DNA of 64,000 nucleotides, from assembly GCF_039545095.1 (NCBI RefSeq), contig NZ_BAABRS010000001.1, positions 1,302,001 through 1,366,000 on the forward strand, written 5' to 3'. A model generated the notes under the pieces. It was not told where the DNA came from. It worked only from the letters and a program-made list of their open reading frames with translations, and made no database searches. The translations under genes were made by a program, and so were the position numbers. This document shows, piece by piece, positions 44,760 through 53,835 of the stretch. Position 1 is the first letter of the stretch. Every line of letters begins with the position of its first letter. This DNA comes from Fodinibius salicampi (GTDB lineage Bacteria; Bacteroidota; Rhodothermia; Balneolales; Balneolaceae).

Positions 44760-45791
44760 ATGCCCTTCGGCCAACACGAATCCATACCTAAAAAAGAAAA
44801 AATAAGCGTTGCCTATCTTATTGAACGTCTTCGTAAACGCGTTAAAATAGATATCAACGCATTTACGGCCGAAGAGCAAAGCAACCAGCGATACGTCACC
44901 GAGGCGGATATCCACCGCCCCGGTCTGGCGTTAGCTGGATTTATTAAATTATTTACACATCAGCGAATACAGGTTATTGGAAATACCGAATGCCGGTATC
45001 TAAACAGTTTATCTCCAAGAGAACAAAAAGAGGCTTTTAAAAATTTAACTCAATTTGAGATTCCTGTTTTATTTTTGACACATGGAAATGAGCTCCCGGA
45101 TTACCTCCTGGATATGGCCCAAAAAGCTGATATTCCTGTTTTTGGTACTCCACTGGAAAGCGTCGTTTTTTTACACCGCATGCGCGACTTCTTGGAAGAT
45201 CAGTTTGCCCTGCAAACTATGTTACACGGTACCATGGTTGATGTATATGGCATCGGAATTCTTATTGCTGGAAAATCGGGAATTGGTAAAAGCGAAGTAG
45301 CACTCGATTTGGTAGAAAGAGGACATCGTTTAGTCTCTGATGATGCCGTTATATTAACCAAAAAAAATAACGTACTTATGTCTTCCGCAACAGAAATGAA
45401 TAAGCATTTCATGGAAATTCGCGGTCTTGGCATCATTGATATCATGTCGATGTTTGGTGTACGGGCTATTCGTTATCAAAAAAGATTAGAAGTTGTTCTG
45501 GAGTTATCTTTGTGGGACGAGGAGTCCCAGGATATCGAGCGGACTGGTTTAAACCAGGAGACAACCTCGATAATGGGGGTGGAAATACCGCTCATCAATC
45601 TGCCCATTACTCCTGGAAAAAACATTACGGTCATAGCTGAAGTAATAGCAATGAACTACCTGCTTCGTCACTATGGATATGATGCTGCTGAAGCTTTTCA
45701 GGAAAAGGTAAAAAAACATATCGCCGAAAAAGCTGACCCTTCTTCCATGCCCCGCAGAGCAGTCGAATATTTTGAAGGAGATATTGAATAA
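44760..45791 (+). CDS. hprK: HPr kinase/phosphorylase
   Basis: A 343-residue bifunctional enzyme that phosphorylates and dephosphorylates a serine of the phosphocarrier HPr. The N-terminal domain ends before HGTMVDVYGIGILIAG. The P-loop GKSGIGKS is at residues 171-178 and is followed by VERGHRLVSDDAV. The family signature MEIRGLGIIDI and the C-terminal GVEIPLINLPITPGKNITVIAEVIAMN are intact. The gene starts 9 bases after hpf, an arrangement recalling the hpf-ptsN-hprK linkage of other phyla. No PTS gene lies in the window, so its HPr partner must be encoded elsewhere. Confidence 0.94.
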   Translation: MPFGQHESIPKKEKISVAYLIERLRKRVKIDINAFTAEEQSNQRYVTEADIHRPGLALAGFIKLFTHQRIQVIGNTECRYLNSLSPREQKEAFKNLTQFEIPVLFLTHGNELPDYLLDMAQKADIPVFGTPLESVVFLHRMRDFLEDQFALQTMLHGTMVDVYGIGILIAGKSGIGKSEVALDLVERGHRLVSDDAVILTKKNNVLMSSATEMNKHFMEIRGLGIIDIMSMFGVRAIRYQKRLEVVLELSLWDEESQDIERTGLNQETTSIMGVEIPLINLPITPGKNITVIAEVIAMNYLLRHYGYDAAEAFQEKVKKHIAEKADPSSMPRRAVEYFEGDIE

Positions 45792-45905
45792 CGCTATATT
45801 AATCTTTGATTAAATTATTATAATTAACTATATTAATCATTTGTTATACTATATAACGGCTTATATCGACCCTCTCGGAATTATTTCCGACAGCATTAAG
45901 AAAAT

Positions 45906-46880
45906 ATGTCCCTGAAAAATTATTACTATTACGACGAGGAAAACTGCGAATTTGTACCCGTCAAGTATAATCAGTTAGAACGAATCGTATATACTGCCTC
46001 TGTTTGGTTATTGTGCGGTGTTGTACTTGCGGGAATAGGTATTTCTATCCTTTCCTTTTCTATTGGAACTCCTGCTGAGATTGCACTCAAAGCAGAGAAT
46101 GAAGCCCTTAAGAAACAACTTAGAACGACTCAAACAACCATAGACACCCTTGATCAGCAAGTTGATCAGCTCGCAAAAGCTGACAATGAGATGTATCGTT
46201 CTATGTTAGGCTTGGAAACTATACCCATGGATGAACGAAAGGCTGGTACTGGTGGTGCTGATCTTTATTCTGACTTTGACATCCATAGCCAGGAAACGGC
46301 CGAAATTCTAAAAAAGACTGCTCAGAACTTAGAAAATCTTCAGCGAAGCATTTCTATACAGGAATCTAGTTTTGAGGAAATACAGTCTTTTTACAATGAA
46401 AATCAAAAGAAAATGGTACATCTTCCGGCAATTAAACCTACCCAGGGAGATGTTGTGAGTGGATTCGGAAAGCGCTATCACCCGATTTTAAAGTATCGAC
46501 GTCAACACGATGGACTTGACTTTAAGGCCAATATTGGTGATCAGATTTATGCTACAGGCAATGGAGTAGTAAAACATGCTGGACGTAAAGGTACTTATGG
46601 CCGATTGCTTATCATTGATCATGGCTATGGTTATGAAACTTATTATGCTCATCTCTCCTCTTTTGCAAAAGACATTCGACCGGGTACTCGTGTTGAGCGA
46701 GGGCAACTAGTTGCTTACTCTGGAAATACAGGCATGTCTTCAGGACCTCACTTACATTATGAGATTCATAAAGACGGTAGTCCACTCGATCCTCTCAACT
46801 TCCTTTTTGCCGATGTATCTCCGGAAGAATACTCCAGTTATAAACGCATAGCAGAACAAAGCCAAATATCCATGGATTAA
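45906..46880 (+). CDS. M23-family murein endopeptidase
   Basis: A 324-residue membrane-anchored cell-wall peptidase. A transmembrane helix at about residues 30-52 is followed by a coiled coil (KAENEALKKQLRTTQTTIDT) and the LytM/M23 domain from about residue 180. Zinc ligands are seen in RQHDGLDF (His, Asp) and HLHYEI (second His), so it looks catalytically competent and could act in septal or envelope remodelling. A small hairpin (TCGGAA-TTAT-TTCCGA, 45875-45890) lies in its leader. Monocistronic, 114 bases after hprK. Confidence 0.92.
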   Translation: MSLKNYYYYDEENCEFVPVKYNQLERIVYTASVWLLCGVVLAGIGISILSFSIGTPAEIALKAENEALKKQLRTTQTTIDTLDQQVDQLAKADNEMYRSMLGLETIPMDERKAGTGGADLYSDFDIHSQETAEILKKTAQNLENLQRSISIQESSFEEIQSFYNENQKKMVHLPAIKPTQGDVVSGFGKRYHPILKYRRQHDGLDFKANIGDQIYATGNGVVKHAGRKGTYGRLLIIDHGYGYETYYAHLSSFAKDIRPGTRVERGQLVAYSGNTGMSSGPHLHYEIHKDGSPLDPLNFLFADVSPEEYSSYKRIAEQSQISMD

Positions 46881-46973
46881 TTTATAATGTAATTCCTTAA
46901 ATTAGTTAGTGAGTGGGAACTGATTTAAGAACTGCATTTTAAGGATTCCCCTAGAAAAAGTATTTTGTATTTA

Positions 46974-47678
46974 CTACGATGGGTTCTTTCCTTTCTCCTT
47001 CTCTTTCAGATATCGATCTATTATTTTATCGGCAGCCCGGATAGAATTCTTTAACCACTTATAACGTAAATCCAATTTCTCTTCTTCTGTAAGTGACCAT
47101 TCCAAATCCTTCGATTTTCGTATACGATTAGAAAGCTCATATAAACTAAGGGCCGCGCTTACCGAAATATTAAAGCTCTCACTAAAGCCAACCATTGGTA
47201 TTCGTGCATAGCCATCGGCTCCGGTAAGGGCAGCCTCTGATAAACCCGTCAGTTCAGAGCCAAAAATAAGTGCTGTCTTCTTTTGGGTGGAAATATCATC
47301 AATGGTAATATCATCGGTATGTGGAGTGGTCGCAATCAATTGATATCCCTCATTCCTAAGTCTTTCATAGCACCTAATGGTATTATTCCCTTCTTGCTTA
47401 TTGTAATAGTTTAGTGAAAGCCATTGATCCGATCCAATAGTTACCCCTTTACTGGGATCAAATTTATTCTCATTTTCTATAATATGAACATCCTGAACTC
47501 CAAAACAATCGCAACTTCTCAGAACTGCACTTGCATTATGTGGTTGGTAAAGATCTTCTAAAACAACAGTAAGGTGACGAGTTCTCTTCGACAGTACATC
47601 ATTCATAGTCCGCCATCGCTCTTCAGTAACAAACTGTTGAAGATGTTTAATGACATCACCTTTTACTTTTCGATTCAT
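46974..47678 (-). CDS. trmH: tRNA (guanosine-2'-O)-methyltransferase, TrmH/SpoU family
   Basis: A 234-residue SPOUT methyltransferase. The three family motifs are HNASAVLRSCDCFG, ALIFGSELTGLSE and FSESFNISVSAALSLYEL. The N-terminal helical segment (LSKRTRHLTVVLEDLYQP) and the basic C-terminal tail match TrmH, which modifies G18 of tRNA. It is a single gene on the minus strand. Confidence 0.88.
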   Translation of the reverse strand: MNRKVKGDVIKHLQQFVTEERWRTMNDVLSKRTRHLTVVLEDLYQPHNASAVLRSCDCFGVQDVHIIENENKFDPSKGVTIGSDQWLSLNYYNKQEGNNTIRCYERLRNEGYQLIATTPHTDDITIDDISTQKKTALIFGSELTGLSEAALTGADGYARIPMVGFSESFNISVSAALSLYELSNRIRKSKDLEWSLTEEEKLDLRYKWLKNSIRAADKIIDRYLKEKEKGKNPS

Positions 47679-47754
47679 GATAATTAACCGTTATGATTTA
47701 CTAAGATAAATGTTATAATACTAATTCAATTCCAACTTTAAATACGAGGGATTT

Positions 47755-48192
47755 ATGAAAGTAAGGGATATTTTAAAATCAAAAGGTTATGATGTCTACA
47801 GTATTGAGGCTGAAAAAACTGTTTACCAGGCTATTGCCAAAATGGATGAGCTGGATATAGGAGCCCTCGTCGTTATGAACGGTGACGAACTTATGGGTAT
47901 CTTAAGTGAACGGGATTACCGGAGTAAAGTAATTTTAAAAGGCCGTACTTCTAAAAAAACAGCAGTCCATGAAATCATGACCGGCAATGTCTATTGTGCA
48001 ACACCCGAGGATACCGTGGAATACTGCATGTCCCAGATGACTGACAAAAAGATCCGGCACCTCCCGGTTGTCGAGGATAACCAGGTTATCGGTGTAATCT
48101 CTATTGGTGATTTGGTAAAATCCATTATATCCAAGCAAAAAGGAGAAATCACCAACCTGCGCCATTACATACAAGGTCAGTATCCTCGTTAA
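47755..48192 (+). CDS. CBS-domain protein
   Basis: A 145-residue stand-alone pair of CBS domains, expected to bind an adenine nucleotide such as AMP, ATP or NADH and to report energy state. CBS1 (residues about 1-60) contains IGALVVMNGDELMGILSERDY. CBS2 (about 75-135) contains KIRHLPVVEDNQVIGVISIGDLVKSI. A GAGGG ribosome site lies 4 bases before the ATG. Its TAA is directly abutted by the stop codon of the convergent OmpR-type regulator. Confidence 0.92.
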   Translation: MKVRDILKSKGYDVYSIEAEKTVYQAIAKMDELDIGALVVMNGDELMGILSERDYRSKVILKGRTSKKTAVHEIMTGNVYCATPEDTVEYCMSQMTDKKIRHLPVVEDNQVIGVISIGDLVKSIISKQKGEITNLRHYIQGQYPR

Positions 48193-48870
48193 TTAATCAG
48201 GACAACGTAATATAAATCCTTTTTTGCGTACCGTATCAATATATTCGTACTCGGAATAATCACGTATTTTCTTACGCAGATAGCTGATATATACGTTTAT
48301 ATAATTCGTTTGGGTATCAAAGTGGATATCCCATACATTTTTGGCAATCTCTTCCTGGGTAACAATTTCATCTTTATTCTTTAGAAGGTATACCAACAGG
48401 TTATATTCATTATTGGTCAGGTCTACTTCTTTGCCATTAACCTTAAACGTCCGTTCCAGCATACGAATTTCCAAATCACCACATCGTAGTACCTTATCAC
48501 CTTCCCCGCTGCTACTACGCCTGCTTATAGCCTCAATGCGTGCTACCAGCTCCTCTGTATCAAAGGGTTTGGTTAAATAATCATCCGCTCCCAGCTGCAA
48601 GCATTTGACCTTCATGTCAGTTTCTTGTTCTGCTGTCAGGATAAGAATTGGTGTAGTAATTCCTTTATCCCTAATAGTTTGACACAAGTCTAATCCATCC
48701 CCATCTGGGAGTCCCAAGTCAAGAATAATCATTTCATAATTATCAGAAGAAGCCAATTCCTCTCCATTTGTAACAGTATGAGCGGTATCTACATCATACT
48801 CATTCCTTTTAAGCACCGCCTGAACTAAAGCGCGCACTGATGGATCATCCTCTATGATTAGTACTTTCAT
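48193..48870 (-). CDS. OmpR/PhoB-family response regulator
   Basis: A 225-residue transcription regulator. The receiver has VLIIEDDPSVR, the phosphorylatable Asp in MIILDLGLPDGDG and the Lys in YLTKPFDTEEL. The winged-helix DNA-binding domain begins near residue 130 with LEIRMLERTFKVNGKEVDL and includes YNLLVYLLKNKDEIVTQEEI and INVYISYLRKKI. No sensor kinase is adjacent, so it is an orphan in this window. Its stop codon touches that of the CBS gene with no bases between. Confidence 0.93.
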   Translation of the reverse strand: MKVLIIEDDPSVRALVQAVLKRNEYDVDTAHTVTNGEELASSDNYEMIILDLGLPDGDGLDLCQTIRDKGITTPILILTAEQETDMKVKCLQLGADDYLTKPFDTEELVARIEAISRRSSSGEGDKVLRCGDLEIRMLERTFKVNGKEVDLTNNEYNLLVYLLKNKDEIVTQEEIAKNVWDIHFDTQTNYINVYISYLRKKIRDYSEYEYIDTVRKKGFILRCPD

Positions 48871-48984
48871 ATTTTTTATCTATTTTTACCATTCCCTTCA
48901 TTACAACTAAATTTATTGGAGTATAACCAACTGTATTAATATGTGAAACTTTTAATTTGTATTCTTATCAAATTTATTCCAATA

Positions 48985-49680
48985 TTACTTGTTTTTTTGA
49001 GATAGCAACCACTTTCTTATCTCATTCAAATATTTCTCCTGCAGCTTATGCCCCCCATTTAATTCCTTGTAAGTTACATTTGCTCCCCATTTGGCGAGCT
49101 GATTACAACTTCTCTTCTGCGGAGCTCCCTCAACGCTTCGGTCATCCTTTCCATGTATAGCTAATACCTCCAGCTCGGTATAATTATGCTGTTTATCCTT
49201 GAAATATTCTGTTTTAATACGACTGCCTATTACTACCAAATTATCTACCCGGGGAGCCCTAGAGAGCGTATAATATCCAGCCAAATAGCCCCCCATGGAA
49301 TAACCTATTATGGTCATACTTGAGAACTTACTTTCATTCGCAATTCTCTTATCAATAAGCTGATCTAAGAAGGCTGAGGTATGCTCAAGTGATTTATGGA
49401 AGGAATCCTGGTTTCCATCATATAGATACCAGGCCCGCCCCCATTCTTCTATTCTCTTATTCCTGTCACGATCATATATCGGATAAGGACCCTGGATAAA
49501 AAGATGATATCCCTCCAAATCTAACAAAGGTTCCATGTATGAGCGAAATATGTTCATATTTTGCCTAAAGCCATGCAAGTAGATAAACAGGCGCTTATCC
49601 TTCTCCTTACCAACATCCATAAGCATAAAAGGTACCTCAATCTCAAAACGGGTAGTATCGGTAAACGATTCTTCCTCCAT
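48985..49680 (-). CDS. Alpha/beta-hydrolase, serine esterase-like
   Basis: A 231-residue hydrolase. The fold landmarks are LFIYLHGFRQNMNIF (oxyanion region), the nucleophile elbow GYSMGGYLAG, an acidic residue in VLAIHGKDDRSVEG and the catalytic His in LNGGHKLQEK. No signal peptide is evident. Family members hydrolyse carboxyl esters or thioesters; the substrate is unknown. Monocistronic, opposite in direction to bioB. Confidence 0.85.
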   Translation of the reverse strand: MEEESFTDTTRFEIEVPFMLMDVGKEKDKRLFIYLHGFRQNMNIFRSYMEPLLDLEGYHLFIQGPYPIYDRDRNKRIEEWGRAWYLYDGNQDSFHKSLEHTSAFLDQLIDKRIANESKFSSMTIIGYSMGGYLAGYYTLSRAPRVDNLVVIGSRIKTEYFKDKQHNYTELEVLAIHGKDDRSVEGAPQKRSCNQLAKWGANVTYKELNGGHKLQEKYLNEIRKWLLSQKNK

Positions 49681-49827
49681 GACCGGAATAATTTAGTTTA
49701 TAATTCTGCACTGAAATTAGTCTAAGAGAATGTTAAACAAGCGAATGTGAATATAGTCATTTTTTAAATACAGCTAAAAGCTACCGTAAAATATACATCA
49801 ATTTTCAATGTATACTTGCTCATCATT

Positions 49828-49860
49828 TTTGGAATTTTCTATCAATCACCATTACCTTTG
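49828..49860 (+). promoter_or_regulatory. Bacteroidota-type promoter of bioB
   Basis: TTTG (49828-49831), a 21-base spacer and TACCTTTG (49853-49860) match the Bacteroidota consensus TTTG / TAnnTTTG exactly. The predicted transcript start is about 30 bases before the bioB ATG at 49897. I see no BirA-type operator palindrome overlapping it. Confidence 0.65.
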
Positions 49861-49896
49861 CCAATTATAAATAAATTTTAAAATAGTAATAGGATT

Positions 49897-50889
49897 ATGG
49901 CGGACTTACGAACCGATTGGACCCTCAAAGAAATCTCTGATATTTATCATACTCCACTTATGGAGTTAATATTTCGGGCATCAACCGTGCACCATAAGTA
50001 TCATGAGATAGGCGAAATCCAGGTTTGCACATTGTTATCTATAAAAACCGGGGGCTGTCCAGAAGATTGTGCCTACTGTCCGCAATCCGCTCACAATAAT
50101 ACCGAGGTAGAGGCCGGAGAAATGCTCGACCGGGAGACCATTCTTTCTGCGGCACGCAAGGCTAAAAAATCTGGTAGTACACGTTTCTGTATGGGAGCCG
50201 CCTGGCGTAATGCCCGAAATACCAAGGATTTTGAACGGGTTATTGATATGGTAAAGGAAATAACGTCCATGGATATGGAAGTCTGCTGTACGCTGGGCAT
50301 GCTATCGGATGAACAAGCTGCTGCTCTAAAGGAGGCCGGACTCTATGCCTATAATCATAACCTCGACAGCAGTGAAGATTTTTATAATCGCATTATTTCA
50401 ACCCGAAAATATCAGGATCGGCTGGACACCCTCAATCGTGTCCGGGAAAACGATATATCAGTTTGCTGCGGAGGCATCATCGGCATGGGTGAAACCGATA
50501 AAGATCGAATTGAACTAATTTATAATCTCGCTACTATGCCTACTCACCCAGAATCGGTTCCTATCAATGCTCTGATAGCGGTAGAAGGAACACCTATGGA
50601 GAACCAACCCAAGGTACCCTGGCACGATATGGCACGTATGATCGCTACCGCTCGTATTACCATGCCGTCCTCTATGGTTCGCCTTTCTGCCGGACGAGTA
50701 GATATGAGCATAGAAGAACAGGCTCTCTGCTTCATGGCCGGAGCTAATTCAATCTTTTCAGGAGAAAAGCTTTTAACTACGGATAACAATAAACCGAGCA
50801 AAGATCGAAAGATGTTCGATCTTTTGGACCTAACGCCCCGGGAAGCATTCAAAGATGCCAAGGAAGAACATCTCCCTGAATACCGATAG
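49897..50889 (+). CDS. bioB: Biotin synthase
   Basis: A 330-residue radical-SAM enzyme that inserts sulfur into dethiobiotin in the last step of biotin synthesis. The [4Fe-4S] motif CPEDCAYCPQ follows the family lead LLSIKTGG. Other conserved segments are GAAWRNARNTKDFERV, YNHNLDSSEDFYNRII, CCGGIIGMGET and MVRLSAGRVDMSIE. The Cys residues of the second, sulfur-donating cluster fall in MDMEVCCTLGM and ISVCCGGII. Other bio genes are absent from the window. An AGGA ribosome site precedes the ATG. Confidence 0.97.
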   Translation: MADLRTDWTLKEISDIYHTPLMELIFRASTVHHKYHEIGEIQVCTLLSIKTGGCPEDCAYCPQSAHNNTEVEAGEMLDRETILSAARKAKKSGSTRFCMGAAWRNARNTKDFERVIDMVKEITSMDMEVCCTLGMLSDEQAAALKEAGLYAYNHNLDSSEDFYNRIISTRKYQDRLDTLNRVRENDISVCCGGIIGMGETDKDRIELIYNLATMPTHPESVPINALIAVEGTPMENQPKVPWHDMARMIATARITMPSSMVRLSAGRVDMSIEEQALCFMAGANSIFSGEKLLTTDNNKPSKDRKMFDLLDLTPREAFKDAKEEHLPEYR

Positions 50890-50991
50890 CACTTAAATAA
50901 TAAATCAAAATGTTAGTAAATGGTAGAATAAAAAAATTTGTTATTCCCCTATCTGATTATAAAAGTGCTTGTATTATTTGTGTGAATATTT

Positions 50992-51459
50992 ATGCAAACA
51001 ACAAAAAAAGCAGCCGAAATATTGGTATGGGTTCTAATTTGTAGTCTGGCAGGTATATTTGGAGCTCAGTTTGATCCCGGAAGCTGGTATGCTTTACTGC
51101 AAAAGCCTGCCTGGACGCCTCCCAACTGGATATTTCCTGTTGTATGGCCCATACTTTATGTTATGATGGGCATATCTGCATGGTTTATTTGGAAATTAGA
51201 AAAGACCTCACTTAACCAACCCGCTTTTCTCTGGTTTTTCCTACAGCTTCTGTTGAATGCACTGTGGTCTTGGTTATTCTTTGGAATGAATCTCATTGGA
51301 ACTGCTCTTGCTGAAATTTTATTACTCTGGATAGCTGTTGTTTTTACTATATTCCTCTTTTGGCAAAAAAGCAGAGTAGCAGGACTTTTACTAATCCCCT
51401 ATCTCCTCTGGATGACCTATGCTTCTGCGCTAAATATGGCTATTTGGCAGTTAAATTAG
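50992..51459 (+). CDS. tspO: TspO/MBR-family membrane protein
   Basis: A 155-residue integral membrane protein with five predicted helices. The family motif PAWTPPNWIFPVVWPILYVMMG is present, as are the Trp-rich helices (ALWSWLFFGMNLIG) that line the porphyrin or sterol pocket. TspO proteins bind tetrapyrroles and isoprenoid-derived compounds. In photosynthetic bacteria, TspO regulates carotenoid and tetrapyrrole genes. Here it directly precedes the lycopene cyclase gene (21 bases), which supports a link to pigment metabolism. Confidence 0.93.
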   Translation: MQTTKKAAEILVWVLICSLAGIFGAQFDPGSWYALLQKPAWTPPNWIFPVVWPILYVMMGISAWFIWKLEKTSLNQPAFLWFFLQLLLNALWSWLFFGMNLIGTALAEILLLWIAVVFTIFLFWQKSRVAGLLLIPYLLWMTYASALNMAIWQLN

Positions 51460-51479
51460 AAAATTAATAATCTGACAAA

Positions 51480-52661
51480 GTGGGCATTGAATACGATTAT
51501 ATTATTGCCGGAGCGGGTGCAGCGGGACTTTCATTAGCTTGGCAAATGCTCCATTCCCCTCTCAAGGATAAAAAAGTCCTTATTATTGACAAAGATTTAA
51601 AACTACAAGATGATAAAACATGGTGTTTTTGGCACTCAGGTGAACCTCCTTTCCAGAAGTTAATACATAAAAGGTGGTCCCGGGTAGAAGTAGAAAGTGC
51701 AGAAGGGTATATCACCCAATCCCTACAAAGATATCCCTATTATGCATTGAAAAGTTATGACTTTGAAAAAAAGATTATTGCAGCTATTAAAAAAAATCCC
51801 TCTTTTCATTTACTGGAGTCCCCTATTCAAAAACTTTCTTCTGATCCCGATTCTAAGAAGGCCTATCTTCATACCCCCGAAAATATATTAGAAACGTCCT
51901 ATATTTTTCAAAGCTGTTTTGATCCTTTCAAAATTCACAAATCCAATGTCAGATATCCTCTCAGGCAACACTTTCTGGGGTGGGATATTAAGATCAACAC
52001 ATCTATATTTAATTCCGATGTGTTTACACTTATGGACTTCGATCATTCATTTACCGGCGGGGTTGCTTTTACTTATGTACTTCCATGGACATCAAAGACA
52101 GCGCTATTAGAATACACTATTTTTTCGGAGAATATCATTGCTCAAGAAAAGTATGAGGAGAAGCTTTCTGCTTATCTATCTAATCGCTACGGGTTAGAGC
52201 CTGATGATTATCAAATTGAGCGGAAAGAATATGGGGTCATCCCAATGGAAGATCGCCCTGCTCTTCCATGGTATAAACCACGAATCATGAACATCGGCAC
52301 ACAAGGAGGAGTTACCAAACCCTCTACCGGTTATACTTTTATGCGTATTCAAAATCAGGTAAAAAACATCGTTGAGGGATTAATTGAAGATAACAGGCCC
52401 CTGATTTACTCTCCCTCTAAATTTCGATTTAAGGCTTATGATCTTTGGTTACTTCATATCATATATAATAGTCCCAAAGAAGCCACGACTATTTTCAAAC
52501 AACTGTTCCAAAACAATAAAATGGATGAGGTTTTCTGCTTTTTAAATGAAGATTCAATACTAAGCGAGGATTTGCAAATCATGAGTAGTGTTCCCTATCG
52601 GCCTTTTCTAAAGGCAATTTGGAAAAGCAAAAAGAGGCTCAGGGAAATCGGCAGAAAATAA
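51480..52661 (+). CDS. crtY: Lycopene beta-cyclase, CrtY type
   Basis: A 393-residue FAD-dependent cyclase that closes the ends of lycopene. The dinucleotide motif IIAGAGAAGLSLAWQML opens the protein, followed by the CrtY signature DDKTWCFWHSGE, and later by VLPWTSKTALLEYTIFS, GVIPMEDRPALPW and IGTQGGVTKPSTGYTF, all typical of CrtY. The start is GTG at 51480; no ATG fits the conserved N-terminus. It probably forms a transcription unit with tspO. With the hydratase, glycosyltransferase and acyltransferase at 40235-43433, it suggests a carotenoid cyclised at one end and glycosylated at the other. Confidence 0.92.
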   Translation: MGIEYDYIIAGAGAAGLSLAWQMLHSPLKDKKVLIIDKDLKLQDDKTWCFWHSGEPPFQKLIHKRWSRVEVESAEGYITQSLQRYPYYALKSYDFEKKIIAAIKKNPSFHLLESPIQKLSSDPDSKKAYLHTPENILETSYIFQSCFDPFKIHKSNVRYPLRQHFLGWDIKINTSIFNSDVFTLMDFDHSFTGGVAFTYVLPWTSKTALLEYTIFSENIIAQEKYEEKLSAYLSNRYGLEPDDYQIERKEYGVIPMEDRPALPWYKPRIMNIGTQGGVTKPSTGYTFMRIQNQVKNIVEGLIEDNRPLIYSPSKFRFKAYDLWLLHIIYNSPKEATTIFKQLFQNNKMDEVFCFLNEDSILSEDLQIMSSVPYRPFLKAIWKSKKRLREIGRK

Positions 52662-52692
52662 ATAATCTATTCTATTTTAGCTTATGGAGGGT

Positions 52693-53745
52693 TTATGAAT
52701 ATTCCTGTGAATTCCCGAAGAGATAGCCAAAGGGTCTCAGCGCCTCAATCTGATCAAAGATATGCTTTAAGATACCTATAAAAGGCACAACTAAAATCAT
52801 CCCGGAAATGCCCCAGAGTTCCCCGCCAACCAACAGAGCTACCAATGCTACCATGGGATTTATACTTACTCTTGAGCCCAAGACATTGGGTGTAATAAAA
52901 TTTCCCTCCAGAAACTGAACAGTAGCGAACACCGCAATGACTCCCAAAGGTATTAGGAGTGACTCCGTAAATAGCAACGCGAAAATTATGGCGGGTAGAC
53001 TACCGATAACAATCCCAATATATGGAATAATAGCCAGAATTGAGGCAAAAACAGCAAAGAATAAGGCATGTTCTATTCCGATAATCCATAAACCAATCGC
53101 ATTGAGTATAGCTAATAATGTTATGACTGTCATCATACCGATGATATAATTCTGGGTCACACTTTGGATGCCATCAATAACATTATTAATGGTCTCTCCA
53201 TCCCCTTTCCATAGCTTATGCAAAAAAGTTCGGTACATATTCTTGTAATACATCATGAAAAAAACAAAGATCGGAAGGAGTCCCAGTGTAGCAAATACAC
53301 TGGTTGTGGCCCCTAAAGCAGAACTCAAATATTTACCTCCCTCATTTACTACTGTTGAGAGCCCCTGCTCCAAAAATTCTACCTGGCGGCTGGGCGAGAG
53401 ATTAAATTTCGCTTCAAAAAATTGCAGCAAATCACTGCTAATGGCCTGTATCTTTTGATTGGCTTCAGGGAGACGATCAGCAAACTGCACTAACTGTATA
53501 GACAATAAGGATATGATACCTCCCAAAACTATAAACAGAAGAATCATGCTAACAACAATGGATACCACCCGGTTAAGTTTTAAACGCTCCAGCCACTGAC
53601 TTACCGGTTCAAGCAACATGGCAATAAGGGCCGCAAAAGCCAGAGGCATCATAATAAATTTGCCGTACGACAGAATAACAAATATGAGCACTAACCCGAA
53701 GAGGATTACAGTACCTTTTAGCCAAGCCGGATAGCTTTGATTCAT
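52693..53745 (-). CDS. AI-2E/PerM-family permease
   Basis: A 350-residue membrane protein with about eight helices. Family landmarks include FIMMPLAFAALIAMLLEPVS, the soluble segment after FADRLPEANQKIQ, LLPIFVFFMMYYK, IPYIGIVIGSLPAIIFALL and FITPNVLGSRVSINPMVAL. Some members export autoinducer-2 or act as Na+/H+ antiporters; function varies and cannot be fixed here. Monocistronic. Confidence 0.9.
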   Translation of the reverse strand: MNQSYPAWLKGTVILFGLVLIFVILSYGKFIMMPLAFAALIAMLLEPVSQWLERLKLNRVVSIVVSMILLFIVLGGIISLLSIQLVQFADRLPEANQKIQAISSDLLQFFEAKFNLSPSRQVEFLEQGLSTVVNEGGKYLSSALGATTSVFATLGLLPIFVFFMMYYKNMYRTFLHKLWKGDGETINNVIDGIQSVTQNYIIGMMTVITLLAILNAIGLWIIGIEHALFFAVFASILAIIPYIGIVIGSLPAIIFALLFTESLLIPLGVIAVFATVQFLEGNFITPNVLGSRVSINPMVALVALLVGGELWGISGMILVVPFIGILKHIFDQIEALRPFGYLFGNSQEYS

Positions 53746-53835
53746 AATGTCCTCGATTTATTTCCTATTCTTATTAATCTACCTATTTAAAAGGCATGTA
53801 TCTGCCGTTACATTATTAAATAATATGGCAAAGTA

